DNA from: CAYMSO01 sp964393185
GTDB taxonomy: Bacteria > Patescibacteriota > Dojkabacteria > J137
Reading direction: 5' to 3'
NCBI GenBank assembly: GCA_964393185.1
Contig: CAYMSO010000008.1
Location: forward strand, 1 to 64,000
DNA: 64,000 bases
Shown here: positions 34,717 through 44,106 of the stretch, one piece after another
How positions within the stretch are numbered: position 1 is the stretch's first letter
Layout: the number at the start of each line of letters is the position of its first letter
Notes under the pieces: model-generated
Told to the model about the DNA's origin: nothing
Database searches by the model: none
What the model saw: only the letters and a program-made list of their open reading frames with translations
Translations under genes and position numbers: made by a program

Positions 34717-35426
34717 AAAATTTAATATCAAAAAAGAATCTTAAAACTCTGTCTGATGAAAAATTCAGAAATGAGTCTTATTCTCAGTGTGGTGAAGATA
34801 TAATTATTGCATATATCTTCAATTCTATGAAAATAGATAGATTTTCTTTTTTAGATATTGGGGCATTTCATCCTTACTACCTCAGTAATACTTATAAATT
34901 CTATAAAGCAGGTCTGAGAGGGATGTGTATAGAACCTGATCCAATCCAATTCGAACTCTTCAAGAAGCATAGATCTGAGGATATTAACTTAAACATTGGT
35001 ATATCAGATATTGAAGGAGATTTAACTTTCTATAAAATGTCTATACCTACACTTAATACCTTCTCAAAAAAAGATGCAGAGTTATTAGTCAGGAATAATG
35101 GCCATGATATTTTAGGTAAAATAAAAGTTCCTGTAAATACTATCCGAAACGTTCTACATAAATATCTTGATAATAAATTCCCTGAGCTATTGTCTTTAGA
35201 TGTGGAGGGTTTAGACAAGGTAATTATAGAATCTATAGATTTTGAGAAAAATTTTCCGATAGTTATATGTGTTGAAACTCTAACTTATTCGGAAGATGGT
35301 AAGGGGCAAAAAGATGAGGAACTGATCAATCTAATTATCAATAATGGTTATTTTGTATTTGGAGACACATTCATCAACACTATCTTCGTAAAAGCTGAGA
35401 CTTGGTTCGAACATAAGAAATTATAA
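34713..35426 (+). CDS. FkbM family methyltransferase
   Basis: About 237 residues from the ATG at 34713, which overlaps the Wzt stop as ATGA; an ATG at 34704 is also in frame. SQCGEDIIIAYIF and FLDIGAFHPYYLSNTYKFY are the FkbM motif I region. GMCIEPDPIQFELFKKH gives the acidic SAM-ribose residue, and LLSLDVEGLDKVIIESID is the family's DVEG motif. It probably O-methylates a sugar. Directly after Wzt, it could cap the chain before export (inference). Confidence 0.87.
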   Translation: MKNLISKKNLKTLSDEKFRNESYSQCGEDIIIAYIFNSMKIDRFSFLDIGAFHPYYLSNTYKFYKAGLRGMCIEPDPIQFELFKKHRSEDINLNIGISDIEGDLTFYKMSIPTLNTFSKKDAELLVRNNGHDILGKIKVPVNTIRNVLHKYLDNKFPELLSLDVEGLDKVIIESIDFEKNFPIVICVETLTYSEDGKGQKDEELINLIINNGYFVFGDTFINTIFVKAETWFEHKKL

Positions 35427-35442
35427 TTATTACATATACTTT

Positions 35443-36153
35443 ATGGCTCAGTTAATTGACTATGCTTCTTTAAATAAAACAAGAAGAGAAAATTGGCTTA
35501 AGAAAACACTATCAGAATTGCCTAGAGGTTTAAGAATACTGGATGCTGGAGCAGGAGAGCTACAATATAAGAAATTTTGTGAACATTTAGAATATGTATC
35601 TCAAGACTTTGCTCAGTATGATGGGCAAGGAGATAAATCAGGCTTACAGACGGGTAGCTTCGATAACTCAAAAATCGATATCATTTCTGATATTACAGAA
35701 ATACCTGAAAAGGACAAGTCATTTGATGCCATAATGTGCATCGAGGTATTTGAACATCTTCCCAATCCTGTAGAAGCCATTAAAGAGTTTTCTAGATTAT
35801 TGAGACCTGGAGGACATTTAATTATTACTGCACCGTTTGCTAGCTTAACTCATTATGCTCCATACCACTTTTGTACTGGGTTTAACAAATATTTCTACGA
35901 AGATAATTTAAAGAAATTTAACTTTGAAATAGAAGAGGTTACTGCGAATGGAAATTATTTTGAATATTTGGCACAAGAAATTCATCGCATTAATTATGTT
36001 AGAGAAAGATATTCCGATAAGATTGAATTAGGACAAAATGAATGGACAGCTATAACCAATCTTATACAACTATTAGAAAAATTAAGTTCAAAAGATTCTG
36101 GTTCTGATGAGTTATTATGTTTCGGTTATCATGTTAGAGCTACAAAAAAATGA
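35443..36153 (+). CDS. Class I SAM-dependent methyltransferase (type 11)
   Basis: 236 residues. RILDAGAGELQYKKFCEHL is motif I. DIISDITEIPEKDKSFDAIM and CIEVFEHLPNPVEAIKEFSR are typical of methyltransferase-11, followed by RLLRPGGHLIITAPFASLTH. It has no membrane segment. It sits between the FkbM methyltransferase and a fucosyltransferase, with a 4-bp overlap to the latter, so glycan methylation is likely, though the substrate is unknown. Confidence 0.85.
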   Translation: MAQLIDYASLNKTRRENWLKKTLSELPRGLRILDAGAGELQYKKFCEHLEYVSQDFAQYDGQGDKSGLQTGSFDNSKIDIISDITEIPEKDKSFDAIMCIEVFEHLPNPVEAIKEFSRLLRPGGHLIITAPFASLTHYAPYHFCTGFNKYFYEDNLKKFNFEIEEVTANGNYFEYLAQEIHRINYVRERYSDKIELGQNEWTAITNLIQLLEKLSSKDSGSDELLCFGYHVRATKK

Positions 36154-37037
36154 TTATTGTTAAATTAACAGGCGGTCTTGGCAATCAAATGTTTCAATAT
36201 GCTTTAGGTCGCAAACTTTCTATTCTCAAAGATACAGAACTAAAATTGGATATAATTTCCGAATTAGAAAATCCAGTATTAAGGGATTACTATAAATCTT
36301 TAAATCAATTAAGAGATTACGGTCTATGTAATTATAATATTGAAGGTCATTTGGCAACTCAAAAGGATATTAATCCCTTTTTAAAGAAAAAGTGGTATGA
36401 ACGACTACTTCCCTATTACAAAAGAGCATACATAAAACAGCAACAGAGAAGCTTTGACCCCAATATTTTCAAAGTTAATAAAAATATTTATTTAGAAGGA
36501 AACTGGCAAAGCAGTAAGTACTTTGATGATATAAAAAATATTTTAGTCAAGGAATTCACTATAAAAAGCAGTCTTGACGAAAAAAACGAAATGATGTTAA
36601 ATCATATAGTATCATCAGATTCTATATGTGTGCATATAAGAAGAGGAGACTATGTTAGTAATTCCTCCACCAATAGTAAGCATGGTGCTTTGGTCACACA
36701 GTATTATTTGGAAGCTTTTAAATACATTACTAAAAGTGCTCAGTTATCTAGGCCTACTTGCTTTATCTTTTCAGATGATTTGGATTGGGTCAGAGAAAAT
36801 ATTAAATTTGACTCCGAAAATGTCTATGTAGATATAAATTATGCTACTAACAATCCTCACCTAGATATAAATTTAATGAAGCAGTGTAAACATTTTATAA
36901 TTGCAAACAGTACGTTTAGTTGGTGGGGAGCGTGGCTTTCCGAAACTCCAAATAAGATAATTGTTGCTCCAAGAAATTGGTATGCAGATAGTAATATAAA
37001 GACTGATATTCTTCCTGAAACTTGGGTAAAATTGTGA
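36150..37037 (+). CDS. Alpha-1,2-fucosyltransferase family (GT11)
   Basis: 295 residues, the full family length. The start MIIVKLTGGLGNQMFQYALG, then VHIRRGDYVSNSSTN (HxRRGDY, GDP-fucose binding) and HFIIANSTFSWWGAWLSE are the three GT11 motifs, all intact. It transfers L-fucose from GDP-fucose to a glycan in alpha-1,2 linkage. GT11 also includes beta-1,3-galactosyl acceptor variants, so the exact acceptor is open. Last gene of the plus-strand export operon, followed by a bidirectional terminator. Confidence 0.9.
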   Translation: MIIVKLTGGLGNQMFQYALGRKLSILKDTELKLDIISELENPVLRDYYKSLNQLRDYGLCNYNIEGHLATQKDINPFLKKKWYERLLPYYKRAYIKQQQRSFDPNIFKVNKNIYLEGNWQSSKYFDDIKNILVKEFTIKSSLDEKNEMMLNHIVSSDSICVHIRRGDYVSNSSTNSKHGALVTQYYLEAFKYITKSAQLSRPTCFIFSDDLDWVRENIKFDSENVYVDINYATNNPHLDINLMKQCKHFIIANSTFSWWGAWLSETPNKIIVAPRNWYADSNIKTDILPETWVKL

Positions 37038-37066
37038 AGAGGCTTTAGTGCTAAGAGATAGTAATT

Positions 37067-37096
37067 AAAGAGAAAGAGCTAATGCCCTTTCTCTTT
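37067..37096. terminator. Bidirectional terminator between convergent genes
   Basis: AAAGAGAAAG (37067-37076) pairs with CTTTCTCTTT (37087-37096), with a 10-nt loop. T-rich sequence flanks it on both sides of the stem. It sits between the plus-strand fucosyltransferase and the minus-strand subtilisin. Confidence 0.65.
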
Positions 37097-37110
37097 CTTG
37101 TTATTGTGCT

Positions 37111-40056
37111 CTATTGTCTATAAGTAATTCTATTTCTTACATAAGTATCGATACCAGGAATAGCTACAAACATTCTATCTGAGCCTAATTTTTCCATCTC
37201 TACTGGTGCCAGTGTACTACCACTCCTAACCCAATCGTGAACCACCCCAGTATTTATGTTTAATAATCTGATTCTTGCTACGTTATCTGTTCCCCTTATT
37301 CCCTGATAAACATTAGAAACACCAATAGTTTGAAGCGTCACTGTATCATTTGATGCACCACTTTTATCCCAAGCTCCCCATAGGTTCAATGTTGGGCTGT
37401 AAAATCTAGTACGAACATAAGTATCTTCGCCTACAATACTTAAAACTAAAGTATTATCTATGTAAGCTGTTGCAACTGGTTTTGTAGAAGATCCGCTCCT
37501 TTCCCAGTCATTTGAAACAGTTCCATCAGAATTTAATATTCTGACTCGTGCCACTTTATCTAACCCTGTTATAGATTGAGCAAGCTTTGTAGTGTCTAGT
37601 GCAATCAGGTTTACTTCCATGTTAGATGCTCCACTTTTATTCCAATCATTCCAAGTATGGGTATTTAAGTCATATCTTCTAGTTCTAACAAAGCCATCTA
37701 CTCCGGATACAGATGTGAATACAGAATTACCTACATTTTCTAAAGCAACTTTTGCCATAGAGCTTCCGCTTCTTTCCCAATCCCTATAAACTGTTCCATC
37801 TGCATTCAGTATTCTAACTCTGGCAACATTATCTATACCTCTTATACCTTGAAAAACATAAGCGCCTGCTGTTTCTAGAGTTACCTCAGTATATGATGCA
37901 CCGCTTTTGTTCCATTCGCCCCAAGCATTCTCTGAAAGATCAAAAATTCTAGTTCTAACAAAACCATCTACACCTGGAAGTGATACAAATAGCTTATCAC
38001 CATGAGAAGCTAGTGCAACCTTGGCTACTGAGCTTCCACTTCTTTCCCAATCCCTATAAACTGTTCCATCTGCATTCAGTATTCTAACTCTGGCAACATT
38101 ATCTATACCACTTATTGCTTCAACTATTTTACCTTCAAATTCTAATAAACTTACCTGGCTTAAAGATGCACCACTCTTTTCCCAGTCACCCCATGAATTT
38201 AGTACTGTGACATCCCAAGCTGCCTTAATGTTTACAATACCGCAACCTACCTGATTGTCATCCTCGGTATTACATACTCCATCTGACACTCTGGATGCAG
38301 TATTTCTTAAAATACTCTTAACTTGTGCTGCTGTTAGAGCTGAGTTCTTTGACATTAGCATCGCTGCTGCTCCTGTTACTTGGGGTGCGGCAAATGATGT
38401 TCCTCGTAAATAGGTTTCGTCAAAATTTTTAAATGAAGCTGCTGCTGATCTTTCTGCCAATGTGTCTAGTGTTTTGTTTGGAAAATTAACATCAGGATCC
38501 CATTCGTTTGAATCAGTATCAGCAAAAGTAAGTCCAGTCACAGCTGAGCCTTGTGTAGAACCCGAGTGAACTGGGGCTACTATATCTACCTCAGCTCCAT
38601 AATTTGAGTATGAACTTCTAGAATCGTCTGTTTCTGTTGCACCAACAGCTATTACATTGTTAAATTCTGCAGAATATTTTGCTGGGTAATCAACTGATGT
38701 TCCGTCATTTCCAGTAGCAGCTACTAACAGTGTTCCTCTATCTCTGGCATACGTTACCATTGACCTTATGTAGTCTGCATCCTCATCTGTACCTAAACTC
38801 AGATTTACTATATGTGCTCCTTCGTATGCTGCATAGAAAATTGCATCCCCTACAGATAGAGATGTTCCTGCTCCTGTATAGTCCAGTGCTTTGATAGACA
38901 TTATTTTTGCATTTGGAACCATCCCAAAAGAATATAGGCCATCATCAATTGTTGAAGAAAGAATACTTGTTACAAAAGTACCATGTCCATCATCATCATT
39001 TGGCCTACCATCGTCCTTAAGATCGTTACTTGTCTGGCATAAATCCTTATAAGCTGGCTTCCATCCGCTACCGAGATCTCCAGACATATCGTATAGATAC
39101 CAATCCAGAAAGTTGTCGTAATACTGATCTGCATCCAGCCCATAAACATCATCACAGAAAGAGTTTATGTCATCATCACCTCCACCATATGTTTCACCCT
39201 TGTTTGACCACAGCTGTGAAGTGCTTAGCTGGGGTGATTTATCATAATCTATAGTATAGTTTGTGTTGTAATAGTCAAAGCTTAAAGTTGCATCTTCGTA
39301 TGCCACTCCAGTGTCTATAACTGCAATTGTGACTGTATTTGTTCCACCACAAAAGTAATCATTTGCTGTGCCGCACCCTTGGGCTTTAAACACCTCCGGC
39401 AGTTTTGTTTTTACATGATACCAATGCTTTGAATCACTTCCCCAATCATCTGGTTTTGCTGTTGTGCCTGTTACACTCCAAATAGATTTTTTGAAAATAT
39501 AGTTCGGTTCAACCAACTCAACATTCGGATTAATAGCATAAAGTGCCATTTGATCTTCAAGGGAAACTTCAGGATTAATTTTTACAATATCGAAGTTATT
39601 ACTCCTTTTTATATACCCACCACGTACAGGCTCGTTGCCGACAATTGATTTAACCTCCTCGTGTAAAGCTATTTTAGTATCGTTCTCCTGATCATCCACG
39701 AACTTAACAAAGAATAAATCTTTTGCATGCTCACCTTGTAGCTTTTGCGCAACTTGTGTTTTAGTTGTATCAAATCTCTCCTTCGAAATATTTTTAGCTT
39801 GTAAATAATTTTCTAATTTAGATTTTTCTATTGATGGTTTCGCACTTGAAGCCTCGATATTAATTTGTTCAGACAAATTTTTTGATTCTTGCTGATTTTC
39901 TTCTTTGACAAGCTCATCTTTGGGATAGCTAATTGGATTTTCTATTGGTATGCCTTCCTGTGCATTAACTGTTCCCAACAAACTGGATAAATTGACTGTC
40001 ACTACTGCCATAGTAGCGACTGAGGCCAAGAAACCTCTAATTGCTTTGTTTTCCAT
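37111..40056 (-). CDS. Secreted subtilisin-like serine protease (S8) with eight C-terminal repeats
   Basis: 981 residues. A signal peptide occupies 1-32 (ATMAVVTVNLSSLLGTVNAQ). A prodomain-like part (about 110-190) ends NPNVELVEPNYIF. The catalytic triad is D248 (IAVIDTGVAY), H358 (DGHGTFV) and S554 (RGTSFAAPQVTG), with oxyanion N450 (ATGND). Cys pairs around 228-236 and 301-340 may form disulfides. From about 621 to the end come eight repeats of about 43 residues, alternating two types (W..W.KSGAS and DW.RSGSS), each with a G.D..VR.R segment, suggesting a beta-propeller or lectin-like binding region. Two 70-bp stretches (37769-37838 and 38039-38108) are identical. It is exported and probably cell-surface or extracellular. 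Confidence 0.88.
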   Translation of the reverse strand: MENKAIRGFLASVATMAVVTVNLSSLLGTVNAQEGIPIENPISYPKDELVKEENQQESKNLSEQINIEASSAKPSIEKSKLENYLQAKNISKERFDTTKTQVAQKLQGEHAKDLFFVKFVDDQENDTKIALHEEVKSIVGNEPVRGGYIKRSNNFDIVKINPEVSLEDQMALYAINPNVELVEPNYIFKKSIWSVTGTTAKPDDWGSDSKHWYHVKTKLPEVFKAQGCGTANDYFCGGTNTVTIAVIDTGVAYEDATLSFDYYNTNYTIDYDKSPQLSTSQLWSNKGETYGGGDDDINSFCDDVYGLDADQYYDNFLDWYLYDMSGDLGSGWKPAYKDLCQTSNDLKDDGRPNDDDGHGTFVTSILSSTIDDGLYSFGMVPNAKIMSIKALDYTGAGTSLSVGDAIFYAAYEGAHIVNLSLGTDEDADYIRSMVTYARDRGTLLVAATGNDGTSVDYPAKYSAEFNNVIAVGATETDDSRSSYSNYGAEVDIVAPVHSGSTQGSAVTGLTFADTDSNEWDPDVNFPNKTLDTLAERSAAASFKNFDETYLRGTSFAAPQVTGAAAMLMSKNSALTAAQVKSILRNTASRVSDGVCNTEDDNQVGCGIVNIKAAWDVTVLNSWGDWEKSGASLSQVSLLEFEGKIVEAISGIDNVARVRILNADGTVYRDWERSGSSVAKVALASHGDKLFVSLPGVDGFVRTRIFDLSENAWGEWNKSGASYTEVTLETAGAYVFQGIRGIDNVARVRILNADGTVYRDWERSGSSMAKVALENVGNSVFTSVSGVDGFVRTRRYDLNTHTWNDWNKSGASNMEVNLIALDTTKLAQSITGLDKVARVRILNSDGTVSNDWERSGSSTKPVATAYIDNTLVLSIVGEDTYVRTRFYSPTLNLWGAWDKSGASNDTVTLQTIGVSNVYQGIRGTDNVARIRLLNINTGVVHDWVRSGSTLAPVEMEKLGSDRMFVAIPGIDTYVRNRITYRQ

Positions 40057-40125
40057 GGAAATTTTGTTTTAAGTTAACAGATTAATTATAGCATTAACAT
40101 ATTGTCATTCTCAATTGCTGACTTC

Positions 40126-41625
40126 TTATCTACCCACTTCTGTAGCAAAATTAATCTCTGCATTATCTGTTAATATTTTTAAAAGCATTAAGTATTCTTT
40201 TAGTAGATGTTCTTCTTGAAAGATAACAAAGGCATTGGGTCTATCGGTAGTTTTACCCATGCCAAGGTTCAAATTAGCTAGCTTACTTGATTGGGAAGTA
40301 GTTAGGCCTTCCTTACTAATACTCATTTTTATATGTACTCCATCGATCTGATAAACTAATGTGCTCATCCAAAGTTCAATTTCTTCTATATATGTTTGAA
40401 TATGTGTAAACGTATTTTTCAATTCATTGGCTTGCGAAACGATATTTGGGAGTATGGGATAAAAACTATTTCCAGGACAGGCCGTATTTAGATAATGCCT
40501 ATGTGCAAAAACGTTATTTTCCCATGTTAGATTGCCTAATTCGTTATAGACAGATAGTGCAGCCATAAGGCGCTTTAAGCTATTTAGAGATGCAGCAGTA
40601 GGTTCAATACCTGTATAATCGCCTATTATTGCTATACCGATTGATCTACTATTAGGTACAGCATGTGCTCCTACAACTCCATTCCCACCTGCTCTGCCTT
40701 CAAAAATTGTACCATTAGAAGAAATTAGATAGTTATAACCAATATCTGTCCATAACTCATCTATTTCGTCACAGTTGGGGTTGGCTGAATTATAAGAACC
40801 AGAATTATCGGCACATCTATAATAGTGGGAATCATAAATTGCTTTGACTGTATTGGCCGGATTATTTAGATCTTCATTAGTTGCGGTATGGTGGATCACA
40901 ATTCTGTTTACATCGTAAATAGCAGGCGTCCAGAGGGAATATGAAGGTGCTCCCCATTCTTCCCTTGTTACTATATCTATCCCTATTTTGTTCCAGAACT
41001 TATCTTTAAATTCTTTCTCGAAAGAAACTGCTGTAGAACTTTTTGCTATTCCTGTCTGATCCTTTTTAATTAGATCAATCTTTATATCGGCAGGTGCATT
41101 CTTTGTTTCAACAGCTACAAAGCCATCTGGATATGTAAAAACATCCGAAACCACAAATCTTTTTACTGCAAGCTCATCTCCCCGAATTCCATCAGCTATA
41201 TGAGGTTTAAAATATTCTGTATACGATTCATCTTCTTTTTTAAGTCTGAATTCTAAATTGTCTAGAGTGTAATTTAATGTACTGAAATATACACCATAAT
41301 AAGTATCTGAACTTTCTAATTCCGCTGGTATTTTTTTTATCGAACTAGGGCTAAATTGAGAAATATCTATTTGAGAAATTTGATTATTCGAGCTCTGAGT
41401 TTGGTCTTTAGGAACCTCAGTTTTAATTACGTTCTGTTTGTTAGGCTGCACTATTGAGCTAGATGGATTTGCGGTTTCACTTTTAAAGGTCTGTAGACCG
41501 CTAGGCGATTCGTAGCTGAAGTAAACTGTAGATTTTTGTGTGTAGGCTATAAGCGCAACAACAGTCAATATTAGTAAACTTACGGTTATAATTCTTTTTT
41601 TGAAAAACTTTTGCATCAACAACAT
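40126..41625 (-). CDS. N-acetylmuramoyl-L-alanine amidase, PGRP/amidase_2 type, membrane-anchored
   Basis: 499 residues. One N-terminal membrane segment (RIITVSLLILTVVALIAY) is followed by a Ser/Gln-rich linker and a beta-rich domain. The amidase domain spans about 230-400: TREEWGAPSY, RIVIHHTATNEDLN with the first zinc His, the segment ending DIGYNYLISSNGTIFEGRAG, GAHAVPNSRSIGIAIIGDY, and FAHRHYLNTACPG with the second His and the Cys ligand. It would cut the amide between MurNAc and the stem peptide. A C-terminal domain of about 95 residues is unrecognised. Upstream of the subtilisin on the same strand, 69 bp apart. Confidence 0.87.
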   Translation of the reverse strand: MLLMQKFFKKRIITVSLLILTVVALIAYTQKSTVYFSYESPSGLQTFKSETANPSSSIVQPNKQNVIKTEVPKDQTQSSNNQISQIDISQFSPSSIKKIPAELESSDTYYGVYFSTLNYTLDNLEFRLKKEDESYTEYFKPHIADGIRGDELAVKRFVVSDVFTYPDGFVAVETKNAPADIKIDLIKKDQTGIAKSSTAVSFEKEFKDKFWNKIGIDIVTREEWGAPSYSLWTPAIYDVNRIVIHHTATNEDLNNPANTVKAIYDSHYYRCADNSGSYNSANPNCDEIDELWTDIGYNYLISSNGTIFEGRAGGNGVVGAHAVPNSRSIGIAIIGDYTGIEPTAASLNSLKRLMAALSVYNELGNLTWENNVFAHRHYLNTACPGNSFYPILPNIVSQANELKNTFTHIQTYIEEIELWMSTLVYQIDGVHIKMSISKEGLTTSQSSKLANLNLGMGKTTDRPNAFVIFQEEHLLKEYLMLLKILTDNAEINFATEVGR

Positions 41626-41658
41626 TTTTTAGGATCTTTCTATCTACTTTAAGTATAC

Positions 41659-43887
41659 TTAATACTGCATGATCATCTCAAGGCTTTTTATTTCAAAGCC
41701 ATTTAATTTATTGTATGCTCGCGCGTTTTCTTGAATTTCCTTATATAAAGCTTTATCTTCCCAAATCTTTTTTATACCATCTACAATTGCTGTAACAGAG
41801 GCATCAGAAATTTTAAAAACCTCGTTGTCGAATTCGCTTAACATCTTGATATCTGTAACAATTGTCGGGTTCTTAGATGCTAAGCATTTTCTAACTGCGT
41901 CGCTTGAGGATTCCCCAACTTCTGTGTAGGCAAGTATATTTATATCGGCACTTTGTAGTAATACTTCTATTTGCTTCACATCTAGAAACTTGGTTATAAA
42001 TCTTACATTATCATGCAGATCATATTTCTGTACTAATGCTTTTGCCCTCTCGAATTCGCCTGCAGAAGCTATGTTATTGCTGCTTACTGCATTAATACTT
42101 AAAAACAGTAAGTTGGGATATGTTGTTTTCAATAATTTAATTGCTTCTATAATACTTGGAATGTTTTTGTTGGAATTCATTAATCCATGAGATGCAATTA
42201 TTGGAGAACAGTCTTGCAATCCCAAATGTTTTCTTATTTCCTCTTTATTTCTATCTGTAAATTCTAGTGTTGGAATAGGAATTCTATATACATTTTTAAG
42301 AAAAGTTTTAGCATAGTTATAATCATTTATATTATGAATGTAAAGTCTATCTGCAAGTTTTAAGTTTTGAGATTCTTTAATAAAATCAAAACCTGGACCT
42401 CTGACCGCATGTAGTGTCACATAAACTTTACACTTAAGATCTTTGGATTTTTTGATTAAATTATCCAATCCTCTTACAGGAAAGTTAAAACCAGAATGAT
42501 ATTGTATATGGAATAACTCAATTTGCTCTTTCTGCAAGAAACTTATTACATCATCAAAACTCTCATCTCCCACTTCCCAGATTCTGACAACATTTGGCTC
42601 ATCCTCTCTTACTCTATCGTCTATATCTTTATTACCTACAAAGTAAAATTCTTTAAAACTGTGTTGAATATTTCTGTAGATATTTGCTGTGTATTCGGCT
42701 ACACCATCTTCGCTATTTATTCTACCTAGTACTGCAAGTTTTTTATTTTTTAGATGTGCAATCTTTTCTATTTTCTTTATATAATTGAGGGCTTCTTCTG
42801 CTGATTTAGTCCAATTTAAATTTAGTGCTGTAGTTTTTGCGTTTTTAACTTTCTGAGCTATTACGTCAGTTAGTTTCGAATCTGATTGAGAACTATAAAC
42901 TAATCTCATTTGCCTTTTTAAATCTCGCAAATCTGGCTCTGCCCATTTTGCTCCCAAATTGATCATCTCGGAATTAGTAGCTTCGACCAATTTGTACTTA
43001 ACAGGAAAGCCATTTTCCTCACTAAAAAAATCTAGATGGGCGCTGTAATTTGTAGCAATTACTGGTATGCCTATGTACATGGCTTCCGCTATTGGTAGTC
43101 CAAATCCCTCTGCTCTAGTTGGATAGACTGCACAATCGCAAGATGCATTTAAGTTTACTAAATCTTGATCTGTCAGCTCTGAATCAAAAATATGCTCTAC
43201 CTCTGGAGAATTCTCCTTCCTTAGCTCACCTAGTAGATCGTTAACCAAGTTTTCAGGTCCGGGAAAGCTTTTAATTACTAAGCAAACATCATCCTCTTTT
43301 GTAAATTCTTCAAAATACGCTTTCAGTAAAACATCTATTCCTTTCCTGGTTCTTGCAGAACTTATGTGTAGAAATTTGAATTTCTTTTTGGTTTTAAGAG
43401 GGTATTTTTGTGTAGGCTGGACCATCACATTTTTATCTATACCATTTGGAACCACAGCAATGGGCACTTTGATTCCTTCTTTTCTAAGAATTTTTTGAAC
43501 AAAGGATGACGCAACCATTACTCCATGTAGATTTTGATTGACCTCGTCTACCCACATTTTGGGATAAACGCTCTCTTCCCAAGCCAGATACATTAATTTT
43601 ATTTTTCCTGGCAGTTTGTTAAGTCCATGTGCAACATAGCCTGTTTTGGGGAAATCGTTGTAAATTACTACATCAGATTCTTCTTTTTCTTTGTTCCAAA
43701 GTTTAATAATTTCTGGAAATTTTTTTTGATCTTCTGAAGTTGGATATCGATCAAACTTATCCATGTCCTGATAAAGTTGTACTTTATATTCTTTCTGGAT
43801 TTGAGACATAGCATAAGCAAGTCCTCTATTTACTCGAGCTAAACTATAGTTAGTAATGAAAGGTCCGACTAATTGAATTGTTTTCAT
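41659..43887 (-). CDS. Tandem glycosyltransferase family 4 protein
   Basis: 742 residues with two GT-B domains. Domain 1 (about 1-370) has FLHISSARTRKGIDVLLKAY and AVYPTRAEGFGLPIAEAMYI (E-x7-E). Domain 2 (about 380-742) has LAVLGRINSEDGVAEYTANI, VTLHAVRGPGFDFI and LAYTEVGESSSDAVRKCLAS, where the acidic pair of the donor site is altered (ESSSDAVRK). Domain 1 looks active; domain 2 may be a variant or non-catalytic. It probably adds one or two sugars to the surface glycan. It is upstream of the amidase by 33 bp on the same strand. Confidence 0.82.
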   Translation of the reverse strand: MKTIQLVGPFITNYSLARVNRGLAYAMSQIQKEYKVQLYQDMDKFDRYPTSEDQKKFPEIIKLWNKEKEESDVVIYNDFPKTGYVAHGLNKLPGKIKLMYLAWEESVYPKMWVDEVNQNLHGVMVASSFVQKILRKEGIKVPIAVVPNGIDKNVMVQPTQKYPLKTKKKFKFLHISSARTRKGIDVLLKAYFEEFTKEDDVCLVIKSFPGPENLVNDLLGELRKENSPEVEHIFDSELTDQDLVNLNASCDCAVYPTRAEGFGLPIAEAMYIGIPVIATNYSAHLDFFSEENGFPVKYKLVEATNSEMINLGAKWAEPDLRDLKRQMRLVYSSQSDSKLTDVIAQKVKNAKTTALNLNWTKSAEEALNYIKKIEKIAHLKNKKLAVLGRINSEDGVAEYTANIYRNIQHSFKEFYFVGNKDIDDRVREDEPNVVRIWEVGDESFDDVISFLQKEQIELFHIQYHSGFNFPVRGLDNLIKKSKDLKCKVYVTLHAVRGPGFDFIKESQNLKLADRLYIHNINDYNYAKTFLKNVYRIPIPTLEFTDRNKEEIRKHLGLQDCSPIIASHGLMNSNKNIPSIIEAIKLLKTTYPNLLFLSINAVSSNNIASAGEFERAKALVQKYDLHDNVRFITKFLDVKQIEVLLQSADINILAYTEVGESSSDAVRKCLASKNPTIVTDIKMLSEFDNEVFKISDASVTAIVDGIKKIWEDKALYKEIQENARAYNKLNGFEIKSLEMIMQY

Positions 43888-43944
43888 GTTGAATTCTAAA
43901 TATGAGATAGTTTACCATGGATCAAGAATGAGTATAGAATAGTA

Positions 43945-44000
43945 GTAAAACCACGGACTCAAGTCCATAGTTTTATGTTGTTAAGGAAGAAACTTAATTT
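43945..44000 (+). repeat. Dispersed hairpin repeat, copy B
   Basis: About 55 bases match copy A (27751-27809, opposite strand), including 27 identical in a row (43957-43983). The hairpin arm GGACT (43955-43959) pairs with AGTCC (43963-43967), with weaker flanking pairs and A/T-rich outer arms. It lies between the divergent genes at 43887 and 44107. Confidence 0.7.
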
Positions 44001-44106
44001 AAAGAGCTGTGTTTCGACATAGCATAAGAAAATACACCAAATCCGACATTTTGGTTTAAGATTACTATATAATCGTTTAGATAATATTTGAACAGATTTA
44101 GCAAGA

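Noticed and set aside
37592..37789. 65-codon plus-strand frame inside the subtilisin gene
   Set aside because: It follows the repeat structure on the opposite strand and has no start context or domain.
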